Positions 37,837 to 48,218 of a stretch of DNA of 64,000 nucleotides are shown here, piece by piece. The position numbers and the translations under genes were made by a program. The notes beneath the pieces are model-generated. The model did no database searches. It had not been told where the DNA came from and saw only the letters and a list, made by a program, of their open reading frames with translations. Position 1 is the stretch's first letter. The number at the start of each line of letters is the position of its first letter. This DNA comes from Tetramitus jugosus (Eukaryota > Heterolobosea > Eutetramitea > Acrasida > Vahlkampfiidae). The DNA lies in contig OW569385.1 in NCBI GenBank assembly GCA_937625935.1, forward strand, positions 186,001 through 250,000. The letters are read 5' to 3'.

Positions 37837-39199
37837 TCAAGGTTTCCAGGCCACTTTATTGATGCAGACAGTGAGACAATTCAAGTATTGAAAATTGAGA
37901 CTCTGGAGTGATGCTGGGGAATCATTGTCTGTCTTCTCTACTTCAAAGGATAGTTCGGACTCGAGCTCTTTTCGAGCTGTTTGCAGGAAAGGTAATTGAT
38001 CCATAAAGAAACGACGTGCCAGAGGATGTTCACTTACATTGGTGATGAATCTCAAGATGTTCACTTTGGTTTGTTTGGATTCAGATGGAGATTGTAACAG
38101 TTTTTTCACTGGAGTGAGGTCAGAGATGGATGATATGCATTGATCCTTGGCTAACTTGGCTACAGTGATCTGAGCAAGACAATTGATACTAGATTGCCTC
38201 ACTGTTTCATCCTGGTGACCGAATAACGGTATCAGAGAGTAAACAGATTCCTCCTTCACTGCTTCATCTCTACCCGGATGATTGAAACATATGAGAGCTA
38301 ATACATCACAGGTAACACTTAATAGATCTGCCTTCACTTTTTCCTCATTGTAGGAAGATAAAATGTTCGTTAGAATAGATACACTCTGATATTTGAGACT
38401 CTCTTCATCGACACCCTTTGAGTATAGCGCTCTCTGTAATACTCTCAAAGCTTCTGTTTTTATCGCTTGATTACTACCCTGTTTGGCCTTTAGTAAAACA
38501 AGGGATACAACATTGTCCCCTAATACTTTACATCCATGTTCTTCTCTTCCGATGTTCTTCAAAACTCTCAGAGCGTTTTCTTGAACCTTCTCACTGTGAT
38601 CCTCCTCTGCCCTTCTCTTCAATATTGATATCGTTTTAGGCTCTTTAATCAGAGTATCACGTCCTTGTTTCACCGAAGATATGTATGTTAGGGCATCCAA
38701 AGAATTCTCTCTCGAAAAGTCGTCATTATCAGTGGCTAAATGCAAGAGATGGGGTATAGAGCCAGTATTGATCGATGAGATACAATTTTCTTCTTTCAAT
38801 TTAAACAGTTCTATCAGCCCAGACACTGCTCTTTGTCTCAATACCAGCACTGGTGATTCTAACAGTAAAGTCTTTAATGTGTACAGACATAGGCGTTAGA
38901 ATGACTCAACAGAGAACGGCTCACTTATCCTCCAATTGACGAAGATTCGTACATACTAGTTTGGGGTAGATCCTTGCCTCATAGGCAAAACTCACGTCCT
39001 CCGGATCCTGAGGGGTCACGTTCTTCTTGCATGAGAATTTTGCAATGTGCCTCCCATTTGTTTCGAATCCTTTTGACTCCTCTGGTATGTATTCCTCGCT
39101 GCGTAACCATTTTGTTGAGTAAAACAATAACTTGGGCAATATCTGCTATTGAAAAACTCCCACATACCCTAGATACCTCTCTTTGATGACTTGCCACAT
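37837..39199 (-). CDS. RSPH14: RSPH14 radial spoke armadillo protein
   Basis: I reconstruct three exons on the minus strand: 39168-39199, 38957-39098 and 37837-38871. Introns are 69 and 85 bases, both starting GTATGT, with matching phases and 402 residues in total. The junction at PKL places 11 residues before RQRAVSGLIELF, the same spacing as the PKL...RQRA block of human RSPH14, and VSFAYEARIYPKL matches its AFGYRALPKL. The rest is armadillo repeats (NSLDALTYISSV, ENALRVLKNIG, SSINCLAQITVAKL), ending VAWKP like the human EFKP end. RSPH14 belongs to the axonemal radial spoke and is a second motile-cilium gene in this window. The tiny first exon is the least certain part. Confidence 0.85.
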
Positions 39200-39698
39200 G
39201 ATGCTGTTTCCAATATGTTTGCTAGCTTCCTTTCCGTAATTGAGCCAGTCATGATAATTTTGGCGTCTTCTTTTTCCCCGAAAGCGGACGAATATTCATT
39301 ATGACGTTTGAAGCACTGACATCAAGAAAAATGACAATCCACCCTTTCACCCAGGAAGGCCATCAACCATCGAAAAACGGACGTGGGGAATACCGACGAC
39401 GACATGCACTCCAGCTTTTAGGTTTAGTTTGAAAACTCGTGGAATCGGGAGAGAGCCCCAAAAAACCCTCAACTAATTCACTGACCGACACATCGCCCTA
39501 ACCATCAACGACATTTAGTCACCCACGCCATTCTGTTTTGTTGTGTCACCCTTGTGTTGTTGTCTCGAGAACAAACAAGTCAATAAATACAAAAACCAAC
39601 ACGTGTCCAATATCAACAACCATAATAACAACAACCATAACAACAACAACAACAACTCTACCACCACTACTACGACAACTACGACTGCGACTGCGATC
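39200..39698. other. Divergent spacer upstream of RSPH14 and DUF229 genes
   Basis: No gene is called. The right third is an open frame continuous with the DUF229 gene, but it has no ATG before 39699 and is made of AAC/ACC repeats like a 5' leader. The left part may contain both promoters; no clear TATA box is seen. Confidence 0.4.
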
Positions 39699-42600
39699 AT
39701 GCTACCGACGACCATATCACCATCAGCATCATCAGAAATGATGACCAGTAGAAGGAGATTGACACCAGGTACTCCACCAACACCCATCTCCCCTACGCAT
39801 CACTATCATCATCATCATCACATTAATCATCACCTACACATGAATCAACAACAACAACAGTACTTCTATCCAACATCCAATGGTTCATCAGGAGGAGGAG
39901 TAGCATCGACATCCACAGCCATATCACCCACCAATAACAGTAATAGTTCTCCACCGACATCACGGTCATCTTCACCTCTTCTCTCTCATATATCAACTGT
40001 CAACAGTTCAACAACAAATACAAGTTCACCATTACCCATTCATCATCATCATCATCATCGACCATTCAATAGTAATAACAACAACAATAGTAATAACAAT
40101 AATAATCATATTCGAAAGAACAATAACAATAAGAAATGGAAAACACGATACACAATGATGCTATTCCTCTTTGTATTCTTCATGACATCATACTATTACT
40201 ATGTTTATTACAATAGTAGTAGTAGTCAACATGAGCATGATCAGATTGCCAAAATGCTACAACAACAACAACAAAAGAATCATCATCAATTCATTGATGA
40301 TTATCATGTGATGAGTAATCGATGGAAAGAGTATGATCACAGTGGAGAATTGAATCGAATGAATCACGAGTCACAATACAAGAGAAGAAATCGAGACAGT
40401 AACCAACATGGTGATGGTGGTGGTTCCTCTCATCACTCTGAATTCTCATACAATAATAACAACAACAATAACAACAACAATAATAGAAACAATGTCATGA
40501 TTATTGATGATCACTTGTCTATTGAACAAAAGTGGTACATGGGACTGTTTAATGAACAAGCAGTGAGTTCAGATCAGTGTGGTACACTACAAATCTCTCA
40601 CAATCCCAATCAACAACTCATTCAATTCTTTACCATGTCATACAATCACTCTCTCTACACTACTAATAATAATGACCATCATGGTGCAAGTCATATTGAC
40701 ATGTATGAGAATTTGTCATCCATTGTTCAATCATCATCCTCACTCGCATCATCATCATCCTCTTCATCATCATCCAATGATCAAAACAATCTACTGAGAA
40801 AGTCTCACTTGGTTCCAGAGATGAATCCCAAGTGTTCATCTGTGTCCATGTTTAGTCACGTACAGGACTTGAGTCACTCTTATCACATTGTATGTCAACC
40901 ACAACCACAACAACCACAACAGCAACAACAGCAAACACCCAAGAGTAACAACAACAACAACAACAAGAAGAAGGGAGATGATTTTGTGGGAGAGTACACC
41001 ATTTACAGAGAGAACAACAATCATTATCAAAAGGATGGACCTATACTGCCCAATCAACCCAAAATTACCTATCAATCCGACAGGGATGAAATCTTTCATG
41101 CCATGTGTCATCACTCGAATCATAATCATAATAATAATAACAATAATAATAATAAGAATAATAGTGGTGGTGGTGGTGAAAAGAGACAAAATGTGTTTGT
41201 TCGAGTGGCATACAATGAAACATTGGCCAATCAACAACAATCACTGTACAATGAATTGCATCAGACAATGATTCATGGTCATTTGAGACCTGTTCCACAA
41301 CAAGACTCTATTCAATTCCTTGTCATTCGATTCAATCGTCTCAGTAGACAATCATTCATGAGAAGTATGAGATATTTGAGTCAGTGGATTGAATCATCTC
41401 TGGAATATGACTCCATGTCTCAATACCGTGTTCTTCAATTCTTTAGAAAGCAATTGTCATCATCATCACCATCATCATCGTCATCTTCATCATCATCAGA
41501 AATGAACAATCATTTGTTGTCCATGGCAAAGCGCATGGGATACATGACATTTGAAACCAGCAATCAATATTTTGATTGTCAGAAGAGTCAGCAGAGTGGT
41601 GATGATGATCAGCAGGAGAAGAGTAGTCGTGGTCATGGTGGTGGTGCACATCATCAATTGAATCGATTATCATGTCTCATGAACAAGTATCGAACAGTAG
41701 TAGACAAATCATCCATCGATTCAGCAACAACTCTGAAAAACAAACGAAATTGTCTCCATGGAAAGAACGTTGAAGAGTACAATATGGAATACGTGGAAGA
41801 CTTTTTCCAAAAGTATCGCAATCAGGCCAAATTCGGTGTCATGAACTTTGTGTTGGATCAGCACAACAGTGGATCATCATCATCATCATCATCCATTGTG
41901 AACGATGGGAATCAAATGGCAGATTTAGACTACTTGTTGGCCAAGTTCCTCCAGAGACTCACAATGAAGAGTCACCAAAAGAATTTGTTTATCGTGTTGA
42001 GCAGTGATCAAGGTCATGATGTCGGTCCATTGTACACGACTCAGATTGGTCAACTGGAGCATCGATCACCACTGCTCATGATGATTGTTCCTCATGTCAA
42101 GATGAATGCACTGTCATCCAATGTGTACTCTCGTGTCATTGAGAACTTGGCTCACAATCAGAATGAGATTATTGTGGACTGTGACGTGTTTCATACGATG
42201 TCTCACTTGCTCAACTATCCAAATTCATTGAACTCTGCTCATGAGTCAACCAAACAAATGGTGACTCAATCCATGAGACAATTGTTCTTTAACAGTGCAA
42301 CGTCATCGAGCTCTAATTATGGTATTCAAGATTGCAAGGTACTGCACAGACAACAAGCGGCAGGTCATGGTCAATCGTGCAACACGTTCCACAATGATCC
42401 ACTCGTTCAAACCAGTTGTTCCTGTCCAGTGCAACAACAAGTCTCACTGCAGAGAAAGAAGAAGTTGATCAACAGTGCCATCACTAGTCATCGTATATTG
42501 ATGAACGGAGAGATGAGAGGAGGTGATACCATACGTCCATACTCACAGGATCAACTGGTTTCCATTGCTCAAAAGAGTGTTCAATACTACAATGACAATC

Positions 42601-42950
42601 GATTGAGCAAGGGATTTGCCAGTGCCATTGGACTGCGCTCCGTTCGAAAGATTCTGTTAACATCGGACAATAGAGATCTCATGTTGAACAATCGTTCTAA
42701 TGTGGTGATGGAGTACTTGAAGATTGTGTTCAGTGTCAACTTGGAGAATGATGACTGGCAAGTGTTTGAAGCCATATTCCAAGCAAAGGTACAAAAGAAG
42801 TCTTCTTCGGATGTGGAAAGTGATGACGATGTTGTTTCTCGTTTCCAAATGATAGATGGTACAATGAGAAGAATCAGCTTGGAACATGGATATTCTTGCA
42901 TGGGAGATGTTGGCACTGGAAGACAGACCTTGTTTGTCTGTCGCTCGTAG
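39699..42950 (+). CDS. DUF229 sulfatase-like type II membrane protein
   Basis: This 1083-residue protein has a long Ser/Thr/Asn/His-rich cytosolic N-terminus, one membrane anchor at about 152-172 (MMLFLFVFFMTSYYYYVYY), and a lumenal or extracellular part. That part carries DUF229 features, an alkaline-phosphatase/sulfatase-fold family: FLVIRFNRLSRQSFMRSMRY at the expected first strand, a middle with YVEDFFQKYRNQAKFGVMNF, and FIVLSSDQGHDVG followed by TTQIGQLEHRSPLLMMIVP, the SDHG...G--E--P signature. ENLAHNQNEIIVDCDVFHTM completes it. The substrate is unknown, and the usual first metal Asp appears replaced (RFNRLS). Asn/Gln/Ser homopolymer runs interrupt the fold. A Cys-rich C-terminal extension follows. 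The start at 39699 is the first ATG of the frame. Confidence 0.85.
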   Translation: MLPTTISPSASSEMMTSRRRLTPGTPPTPISPTHHYHHHHHINHHLHMNQQQQQYFYPTSNGSSGGGVASTSTAISPTNNSNSSPPTSRSSSPLLSHISTVNSSTTNTSSPLPIHHHHHHRPFNSNNNNNSNNNNNHIRKNNNNKKWKTRYTMMLFLFVFFMTSYYYYVYYNSSSSQHEHDQIAKMLQQQQQKNHHQFIDDYHVMSNRWKEYDHSGELNRMNHESQYKRRNRDSNQHGDGGGSSHHSEFSYNNNNNNNNNNNRNNVMIIDDHLSIEQKWYMGLFNEQAVSSDQCGTLQISHNPNQQLIQFFTMSYNHSLYTTNNNDHHGASHIDMYENLSSIVQSSSSLASSSSSSSSSNDQNNLLRKSHLVPEMNPKCSSVSMFSHVQDLSHSYHIVCQPQPQQPQQQQQQTPKSNNNNNNKKKGDDFVGEYTIYRENNNHYQKDGPILPNQPKITYQSDRDEIFHAMCHHSNHNHNNNNNNNNKNNSGGGGEKRQNVFVRVAYNETLANQQQSLYNELHQTMIHGHLRPVPQQDSIQFLVIRFNRLSRQSFMRSMRYLSQWIESSLEYDSMSQYRVLQFFRKQLSSSSPSSSSSSSSSEMNNHLLSMAKRMGYMTFETSNQYFDCQKSQQSGDDDQQEKSSRGHGGGAHHQLNRLSCLMNKYRTVVDKSSIDSATTLKNKRNCLHGKNVEEYNMEYVEDFFQKYRNQAKFGVMNFVLDQHNSGSSSSSSSIVNDGNQMADLDYLLAKFLQRLTMKSHQKNLFIVLSSDQGHDVGPLYTTQIGQLEHRSPLLMMIVPHVKMNALSSNVYSRVIENLAHNQNEIIVDCDVFHTMSHLLNYPNSLNSAHESTKQMVTQSMRQLFFNSATSSSSNYGIQDCKVLHRQQAAGHGQSCNTFHNDPLVQTSCSCPVQQQVSLQRKKKLINSAITSHRILMNGEMRGGDTIRPYSQDQLVSIAQKSVQYYNDNRLSKGFASAIGLRSVRKILLTSDNRDLMLNNRSNVVMEYLKIVFSVNLENDDWQVFEAIFQAKVQKKSSSDVESDDDVVSRFQMIDGTMRRISLEHGYSCMGDVGTGRQTLFVCRS

Positions 42951-43146
42951 TTTCGGCCATTCCAGCTTCTAGTCCTGTCTGGATTTTTCTGTCGGTATTT
43001 TTGATATCGGAATAAATTTTTCAAAAAACTAGCCGTTATCTCGAATTCTCTGTGCATGAATAAGTCGATTGACATGATTATTAATTCAGTCTAAAATCGA
43101 ACTACAGCTCCCTTGGCATACCTCTTGTAACAACCCCATACCAACT

Positions 43147-45381
43147 ATGACAGACCACTACTGCTTTTCCCTTGGTTCTTCTCTCCTCGAACCCACTGAG
43201 TCACAGCCATTCTATCTTTCAGAGAACATCAACAACACTCATCTCAACCTTTCCTCTCTGACTTGTGACCTTTATAGCAACACCAACACCAACTATAGTA
43301 ATACAACGGGAAATGAACTGTCATCACTGTACACATGCAACAAGATTCAGGCCACACCATCTACAAAATATCAGCAACCATCACTCAAAAGGCAAGTACT
43401 GTCCACTGGAGCCCTAAGAAGAAAGTGTCGAAGAACAATGAACAATAACGATAACAACAATAATCAACATCAAAAGCGGTTATTGTCCAGTGCCACTCGA
43501 ACACTTGTATTCTCTGATCTTCCTTCTCAATCATCATCATCAATGGATATTACTACTACTACTGCAACTACTACATCTTCATCTGATGTCAATTACAAGT
43601 ATTCACCTTATCCATCTCCTTCCAGTGTATGTGCAGCATCTCCACTCTCTAAATCTCAACAACAACACAAGAGACGTAAGAGTGTGATGTTGGCAAATAC
43701 TACTCTAGGAGGTGATCGATTCATTCCTGAAAGACCATTGTTCAACACTGTGAACATGATTCAATTCAATGACTTGAATGCAATCAGACAACAACAACAA
43801 CAACTCCATTTGACATCAACCTCCAATAGTCATTTAACAATGAGAGGCAGAGAATCAATTAGTGATGATGAAGAAGACGCTGAATTAAAGGAACATCAAT
43901 TGGACAATGACTTGTCAGATGATGTGAACACTCGAGAGATGAATATGCAAAATCAAGCGTATCGCAACGAGTTGGACAATCGATTGTTTGGTGGTCAATT
44001 GAAGCATCAAAACATTCTCCAGATTCAAAACACCAACACTCATCACTCGTCGAGTGATCACAACTCGTATGACAACTATTCTCCAGTGATTCGGAATTCC
44101 ATGTCTTCTTCTGTTCACAGTGACAATCAAATGAACATTGGTCACAACAATCGTCATCACACTCCTCACAAGTACTCTCACAAGAGTAGCAATCATGCAA
44201 AGAGTGGAGCAGAGCAATGGGAAACCAATATCCGTCAAGTGTTTAGTCACAACAAGAGTCAAATGCTCAGTGGACACAACAACATTGGCAGTGATCGATC
44301 AGCAAACAGTTCCCTGAGATCCATTCCCACTCAACCAGAAAAGATTTTGGATGCACCAGGTCTCATTGATGACTACTACTTGAATCTGTTGGACTGGAGC
44401 AGCAACAATCTGTTGGCTGTTGCATTGTCTGATTCTGTGTATCTGTGGAATGCAGAGACTGGTGATATTAATCGATTGTTGACATGCAACACATCGAATC
44501 ATGTCACGAGTCTCTCATGGATCGATGATGGAAGTTATTTAGCAGTGGGAACGAATGAGAATGATGTTCAATTGTGGGATGTTGAACAACAGAAAAAGGT
44601 GAGAGTAATGAAGGGTCATTTGGCTCGCGTTGGAGCTCTGGCATGGAACTCTCATATACTGAGCAGTGGCAGTCGCAGTGGTCGCATCATTAATCATGAT
44701 GTGAGACTCAAGGAACATGCTGTCAGTACACTGTACGGTCACTCTCAGGAAGTGTGTGGACTCAAGTGGTCATGTGATGGAAGTCAACTGGCCAGTGGTG
44801 GCAATGACAATGTGCTGAACATTTGGGATGTGAATCAACATGTTTCCAACAGCAGTGTTAGGAATAGCAACACCATCAACGGCCAGTCTTCGGCGACAAG
44901 TACGAGCTCCATTGTTCACACGGAGGCCAAATTCTCCGTGACCCATCACAGAGCAGCAGTCAAAGCATTGGCCTGGTGTCCGTGGAACAATAGTCTATTG
45001 GCATCAGGTGGAGGCACACAGGACAGACAATTAAAGTTTTGGAACACTCAAACAGGTCAATTGATACAATCGATTGACACCAAATCACAAGTGTGTTCCA
45101 TTATTTGGTCCAAGCACGATAGAGAATTGGTCAGCTCACATGGTTTCAGTCAGAATCAACTCATCGTTTGGAAGTATCCAAAGTTGAGAAAGATTGCAGA
45201 GTTGACTGGTCATCAGAGCAGAGTACTACACATGGCGCAGAGCCCTGATGGAACAACGGTTGTTTCTGGTGCAGGAGATGAAACGCTCCGATTTTGGAAC
45301 ATTTTCAATGCACCTAAAAAGTCTAATGATTTACACAGTTGCTCCTCCCTATTGTCCATGAGTAGCATGAATATTCGGTAA
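43147..45381 (+). CDS. CDC20: CDC20 APC/C activator
   Basis: This 744-residue WD40 protein is a CDC20/Fizzy-type coactivator of the anaphase-promoting complex. The C-box DRFIPERPLF is near residue 190, and the protein ends in the Ile-Arg (IR) tail that docks on the APC/C. The propeller begins ILDAPGLIDDYYLNLLDWSS and includes LAVALSDSVYLWNAETGDI, YLAVGTNENDVQLWDVEQQK, ARVGALAWNSHILSSGSRSG, GHSQEVCGLKWSCDGSQLAS, AWCPWNNSLLASGGGTQDRQ, SQNQLIVWKYPKLRKIAELT and GAGDETLRFWN. AWCPW and IINHDVR-like blocks favour CDC20 over CDH1. No KEN box is seen. The N-terminal 390 residues are mostly low-complexity, much longer than usual. Confidence 0.93.
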   Translation: MTDHYCFSLGSSLLEPTESQPFYLSENINNTHLNLSSLTCDLYSNTNTNYSNTTGNELSSLYTCNKIQATPSTKYQQPSLKRQVLSTGALRRKCRRTMNNNDNNNNQHQKRLLSSATRTLVFSDLPSQSSSSMDITTTTATTTSSSDVNYKYSPYPSPSSVCAASPLSKSQQQHKRRKSVMLANTTLGGDRFIPERPLFNTVNMIQFNDLNAIRQQQQQLHLTSTSNSHLTMRGRESISDDEEDAELKEHQLDNDLSDDVNTREMNMQNQAYRNELDNRLFGGQLKHQNILQIQNTNTHHSSSDHNSYDNYSPVIRNSMSSSVHSDNQMNIGHNNRHHTPHKYSHKSSNHAKSGAEQWETNIRQVFSHNKSQMLSGHNNIGSDRSANSSLRSIPTQPEKILDAPGLIDDYYLNLLDWSSNNLLAVALSDSVYLWNAETGDINRLLTCNTSNHVTSLSWIDDGSYLAVGTNENDVQLWDVEQQKKVRVMKGHLARVGALAWNSHILSSGSRSGRIINHDVRLKEHAVSTLYGHSQEVCGLKWSCDGSQLASGGNDNVLNIWDVNQHVSNSSVRNSNTINGQSSATSTSSIVHTEAKFSVTHHRAAVKALAWCPWNNSLLASGGGTQDRQLKFWNTQTGQLIQSIDTKSQVCSIIWSKHDRELVSSHGFSQNQLIVWKYPKLRKIAELTGHQSRVLHMAQSPDGTTVVSGAGDETLRFWNIFNAPKKSNDLHSCSSLLSMSSMNIR

Positions 45382-46793
45382 TGTATCACTCCTGCATGTA
45401 TTTTCTCAGTTTTGATTATTTCTGGACAAGAGTTTCTCTGGTAGTGACAACAGGGTGGACAATGTTCCTTCCTGTTGAACTACTTCACACTTACCATTTC
45501 TTCTTCATTTGTGTCTTCAATCATAGGTTTAGATGAAGGGATCCTTTCACTCATAGTTCGCTTGATGGAAATTAAGTTTTTTCCATAAGAACACACACGA
45601 CTTAGTCGCCGTTGTCATGCATGGTGCCACATTTAAATCGGTTTTGCAGAAGGACTATTCGCGGAACAAGGCTACAACTAACTCAATTCATTTCAGTAAA
45701 AGTTGCTCATTTTTCCTTGATGGAAATTATCTTTTATCGCTGCTCATAGCTAGTAAGTAACATCGCAAAGGGGACTCCTGCAGATTAGCGAAGAGCAAGC
45801 CTGTTTTGACTGCCACAAAATTCAATTGTCCAACGGGAGGAATGGAGCTTGCCGTTGAGCATTGTATTTTCGACATTGAGTGTCTATGTGGGATTAGCAG
45901 AGGCGATTGGATGTCTCCTGGTGCCCAACATGTGCTCAATCAGAGATCACCTCCACTCGTTGAGCTATACATTCGTTGGTATGGCTTCCTTCAGCTGTTG
46001 ACACTCTTTTTCGTGTACAAGCAAGCCAGAAGCAAGAATTGCCAATCATGTGCCACATGAGTGTGTATGCTCATGAGATGTTGGGTGGAATTGTCTCATT
46101 TAACAATAGGACGATTCGTAGATTTCTCTCCCAAAATCGGTCACTGCCACAAAATACGCAACCAACCTGCGAACTACCTGACAGGTATGGACGTAAAAGA
46201 ATTTGCGAAATTTCTGTTATTATGATTATAATCTATGCCGCCGAACTATTTATTAAAATTATCCAGTATAATTTTAATTATAGAACTTTTGGAAATTAAA
46301 TTTTAATCACGACTTAAATGAATAAACAAAACGATATTAGTTATTCTTTTTAAATTATTAGCTGATTAGCCATTAATCATCACATTTTCTCATCCTTCTG
46401 TGTTGGCCGTGTCTATTCTTTTTCTTCGGATGGGAAGAACTTCACTTTGGTGTCTTTGCTGTCACAATTAGCTCGCAGTTTTCCAATCAGATTCTACTTT
46501 CAAAGAATCCGACTATCTAGAAGCTGACGGCTAGTATCGCCCTGTCTCGCCCTCCGGAAAGACGTGAAACACAGACTACAACTCCAAACAATTGTTCGGA
46601 TTCAGGAGCATTTTGTTGCACAACATGAGTGACTCAACATGTCATCGCTTATTTTGGCCCTCCGCCAAAACATCCAACTATTTAATTTAGGCTGGTGATA
46701 ACTTTATCATCTGGAGGACATCCAAACAGATCATATCATAACAACAAAAAAGAATAACTCAAAGACTACCAAGCTAGTTAACAACTAAAGCGA
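45382..46793. other. 1.4 kb gene-poor AT-rich gap
   Basis: This is the longest stretch here without a firm gene. Short frames occur (for example 45806-46060 and 45976-46299 on the plus strand), but they overlap one another in different frames and resemble nothing I know; they may be remnants of a decayed gene. A tiny minus-strand frame at 45406-45554 with a GTAAGT donor is discussed as a finding. 46200-46400 is very AT-rich with small hairpins. Confidence 0.4.
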
Positions 46794-47288
46794 ATGCAGA
46801 AACATTACCCTACATTCTCTATCCTCTTCATCCTGTTCCTTGCTCTTGTGAGCACCCAAAGTGCATCTGCCAGTGTCTTTTCTGCCAGTAGAAAAACCAA
46901 TGGTGGAGTATGTACCACCTATGAGAACACGTGTGCCACATTGGATCACGCATGCTGCAATTGGCTACCTCCTGGTTATCGATACGGTATTGAACAATGT
47001 TACGATCGAAATGACTATAGCTGCGAGTTGGATGTGGCAACAGATGAAGCATGCCTGTGCAAGAAGGGTTATCAATGCTGCAACAATTCATGTTACAATC
47101 CATTGATTCACACGTGTGTCAACGATGAGAACACGAGCAAGTTTGGAGATCGAGTTTTCATGCTGTGTCCATTGAATCATCAGTCTTGCAATGGAGCGTG
47201 TTACAAAACGGACCAACAGTACTGTTGCCATGGAAGCAACGGAGGATTCCTATCTTCTGCCCCTTGTCCCAATCCACCTAGAATTTAG
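46794..47288 (+). CDS. Secreted cysteine-rich CBM52-like protein
   Basis: This 164-residue protein has a clear signal peptide (FSILFILFLALVSTQSASAS) and about 20 cysteines in the mature part. The motif CCNNSCYNPLIHTC followed by a spacer and CNGACYK matches the repeated unit of the kelch protein 1.6 kb downstream, and resembles carbohydrate-binding family CBM52 known from fungal endo-1,3-beta-glucanases (CYxPxxYxC...LCP...CGxACYxP). It is probably secreted or lysosomal and may bind glucan from prey or cyst wall, which is inference. The product is short, with no catalytic domain. The CBM52 identity is by pattern only. Confidence 0.75.
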   Translation: MQKHYPTFSILFILFLALVSTQSASASVFSASRKTNGGVCTTYENTCATLDHACCNWLPPGYRYGIEQCYDRNDYSCELDVATDEACLCKKGYQCCNNSCYNPLIHTCVNDENTSKFGDRVFMLCPLNHQSCNGACYKTDQQYCCHGSNGGFLSSAPCPNPPRI

Positions 47289-47465
47289 AACATGTAACAA
47301 CAACAACAACAACAGATATCTAGATAAGATAATAAATGAGATACGACTATCCAAACAAACATACATACACACACAATAACAAACTATGAATAAAGACATT
47401 AGATGATGAATGCAGTCAGTTTGAATGTTTCTTCTTAACCTCATATGATTACACTTGTTGTTTTA

Positions 47466-48218
47466 TTACGATGAATCTTGTTGTTGTTGTTTCTTTAAAG
47501 GAGACGACGACGGCGAACAAGAATGGACAGCAATCGATTCCATGCATAATCGACTCGTTCCAAACGAACTCTTGTACAGGATGAATTGATGCCATGACTC
47601 TGAGTGAATCAATCGAGAGAATGGTCCCTTCTCTAAACTCTCCATGACACTCAACAGAGCACTCGAGAAGATGTTGTGACCCATTTCCACAATTTCTCTC
47701 CTGTCTTCTTCTTCTTTTCTGTTCATGGTTTTTATTGTACTGGTACTGGTATGATGTGTATTGTTATTGTTATTGTTGTTGTTGTTGTTCTTATTGTTAC
47801 TATTATAATTGTTATTATTATGTACAGCAGCAGCAGATGATGATGATGATAATGTACTACTACTACTACTATTACTCATATTCTCATAAAGAAAGACTCT
47901 GGATTGGAATCGTTTGATTCGGTCACGAATGATTCTGACTTCATGAGAACTGAGATTGATTTGCTTGGGAGCCAACTCTGGAATGTATCGTTTAAATGTC
48001 TGTTGTATCAACTCATGCAATCGATTCAAGTCATGTGTCTCTTGTCGAATCACTTCATGCACGCTCTCCCAGAACAAGAGTGGTTCTTCGTTGAACTCTC
48101 TCTTGAGAAGCAATCGAAATTGTTCTCTGGTTTCTCTGTTGTTCAAGACGCCAGTCAATTGGAATTGATATTCCTTTAGGTTTATATTGGAGGTGCTTGT
48201 TGCAATAGTCGTAGCCAT
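47466..48218 (-). CDS. RGS-domain protein with Asn-rich insert
   Basis: This 250-residue protein is almost entirely an RGS domain, which speeds GTP hydrolysis by heterotrimeric G-alpha subunits. The first half shows LTGVLNNRETREQFRLLLKR, EFNEEPLLFWESVHEVIRQ (the E-N/P-L-FW helix), and FKRYIPELAPKQINLSSHEV before helix five. The last helices (FSSALLSVMESLEKGPFSRL then IHSESWHQFIL) come after an insert of about 60 residues of Ser and Asn runs (residues 110-170). The insert falls between helices, so the fold can survive. The C-terminal tail is Ser/Gln-rich. No membrane anchor or other domain is seen. With the 7TM gene at 9.3 kb it points to G-protein signalling in this organism. Confidence 0.9.
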   Translation of the reverse strand: MATTIATSTSNINLKEYQFQLTGVLNNRETREQFRLLLKREFNEEPLLFWESVHEVIRQETHDLNRLHELIQQTFKRYIPELAPKQINLSSHEVRIIRDRIKRFQSRVFLYENMSNSSSSSTLSSSSSAAAVHNNNNYNSNNKNNNNNNNNNNTHHTSTSTIKTMNRKEEEDRREIVEMGHNIFSSALLSVMESLEKGPFSRLIHSESWHQFILYKSSFGTSRLCMESIAVHSCSPSSSPLKKQQQQDSS

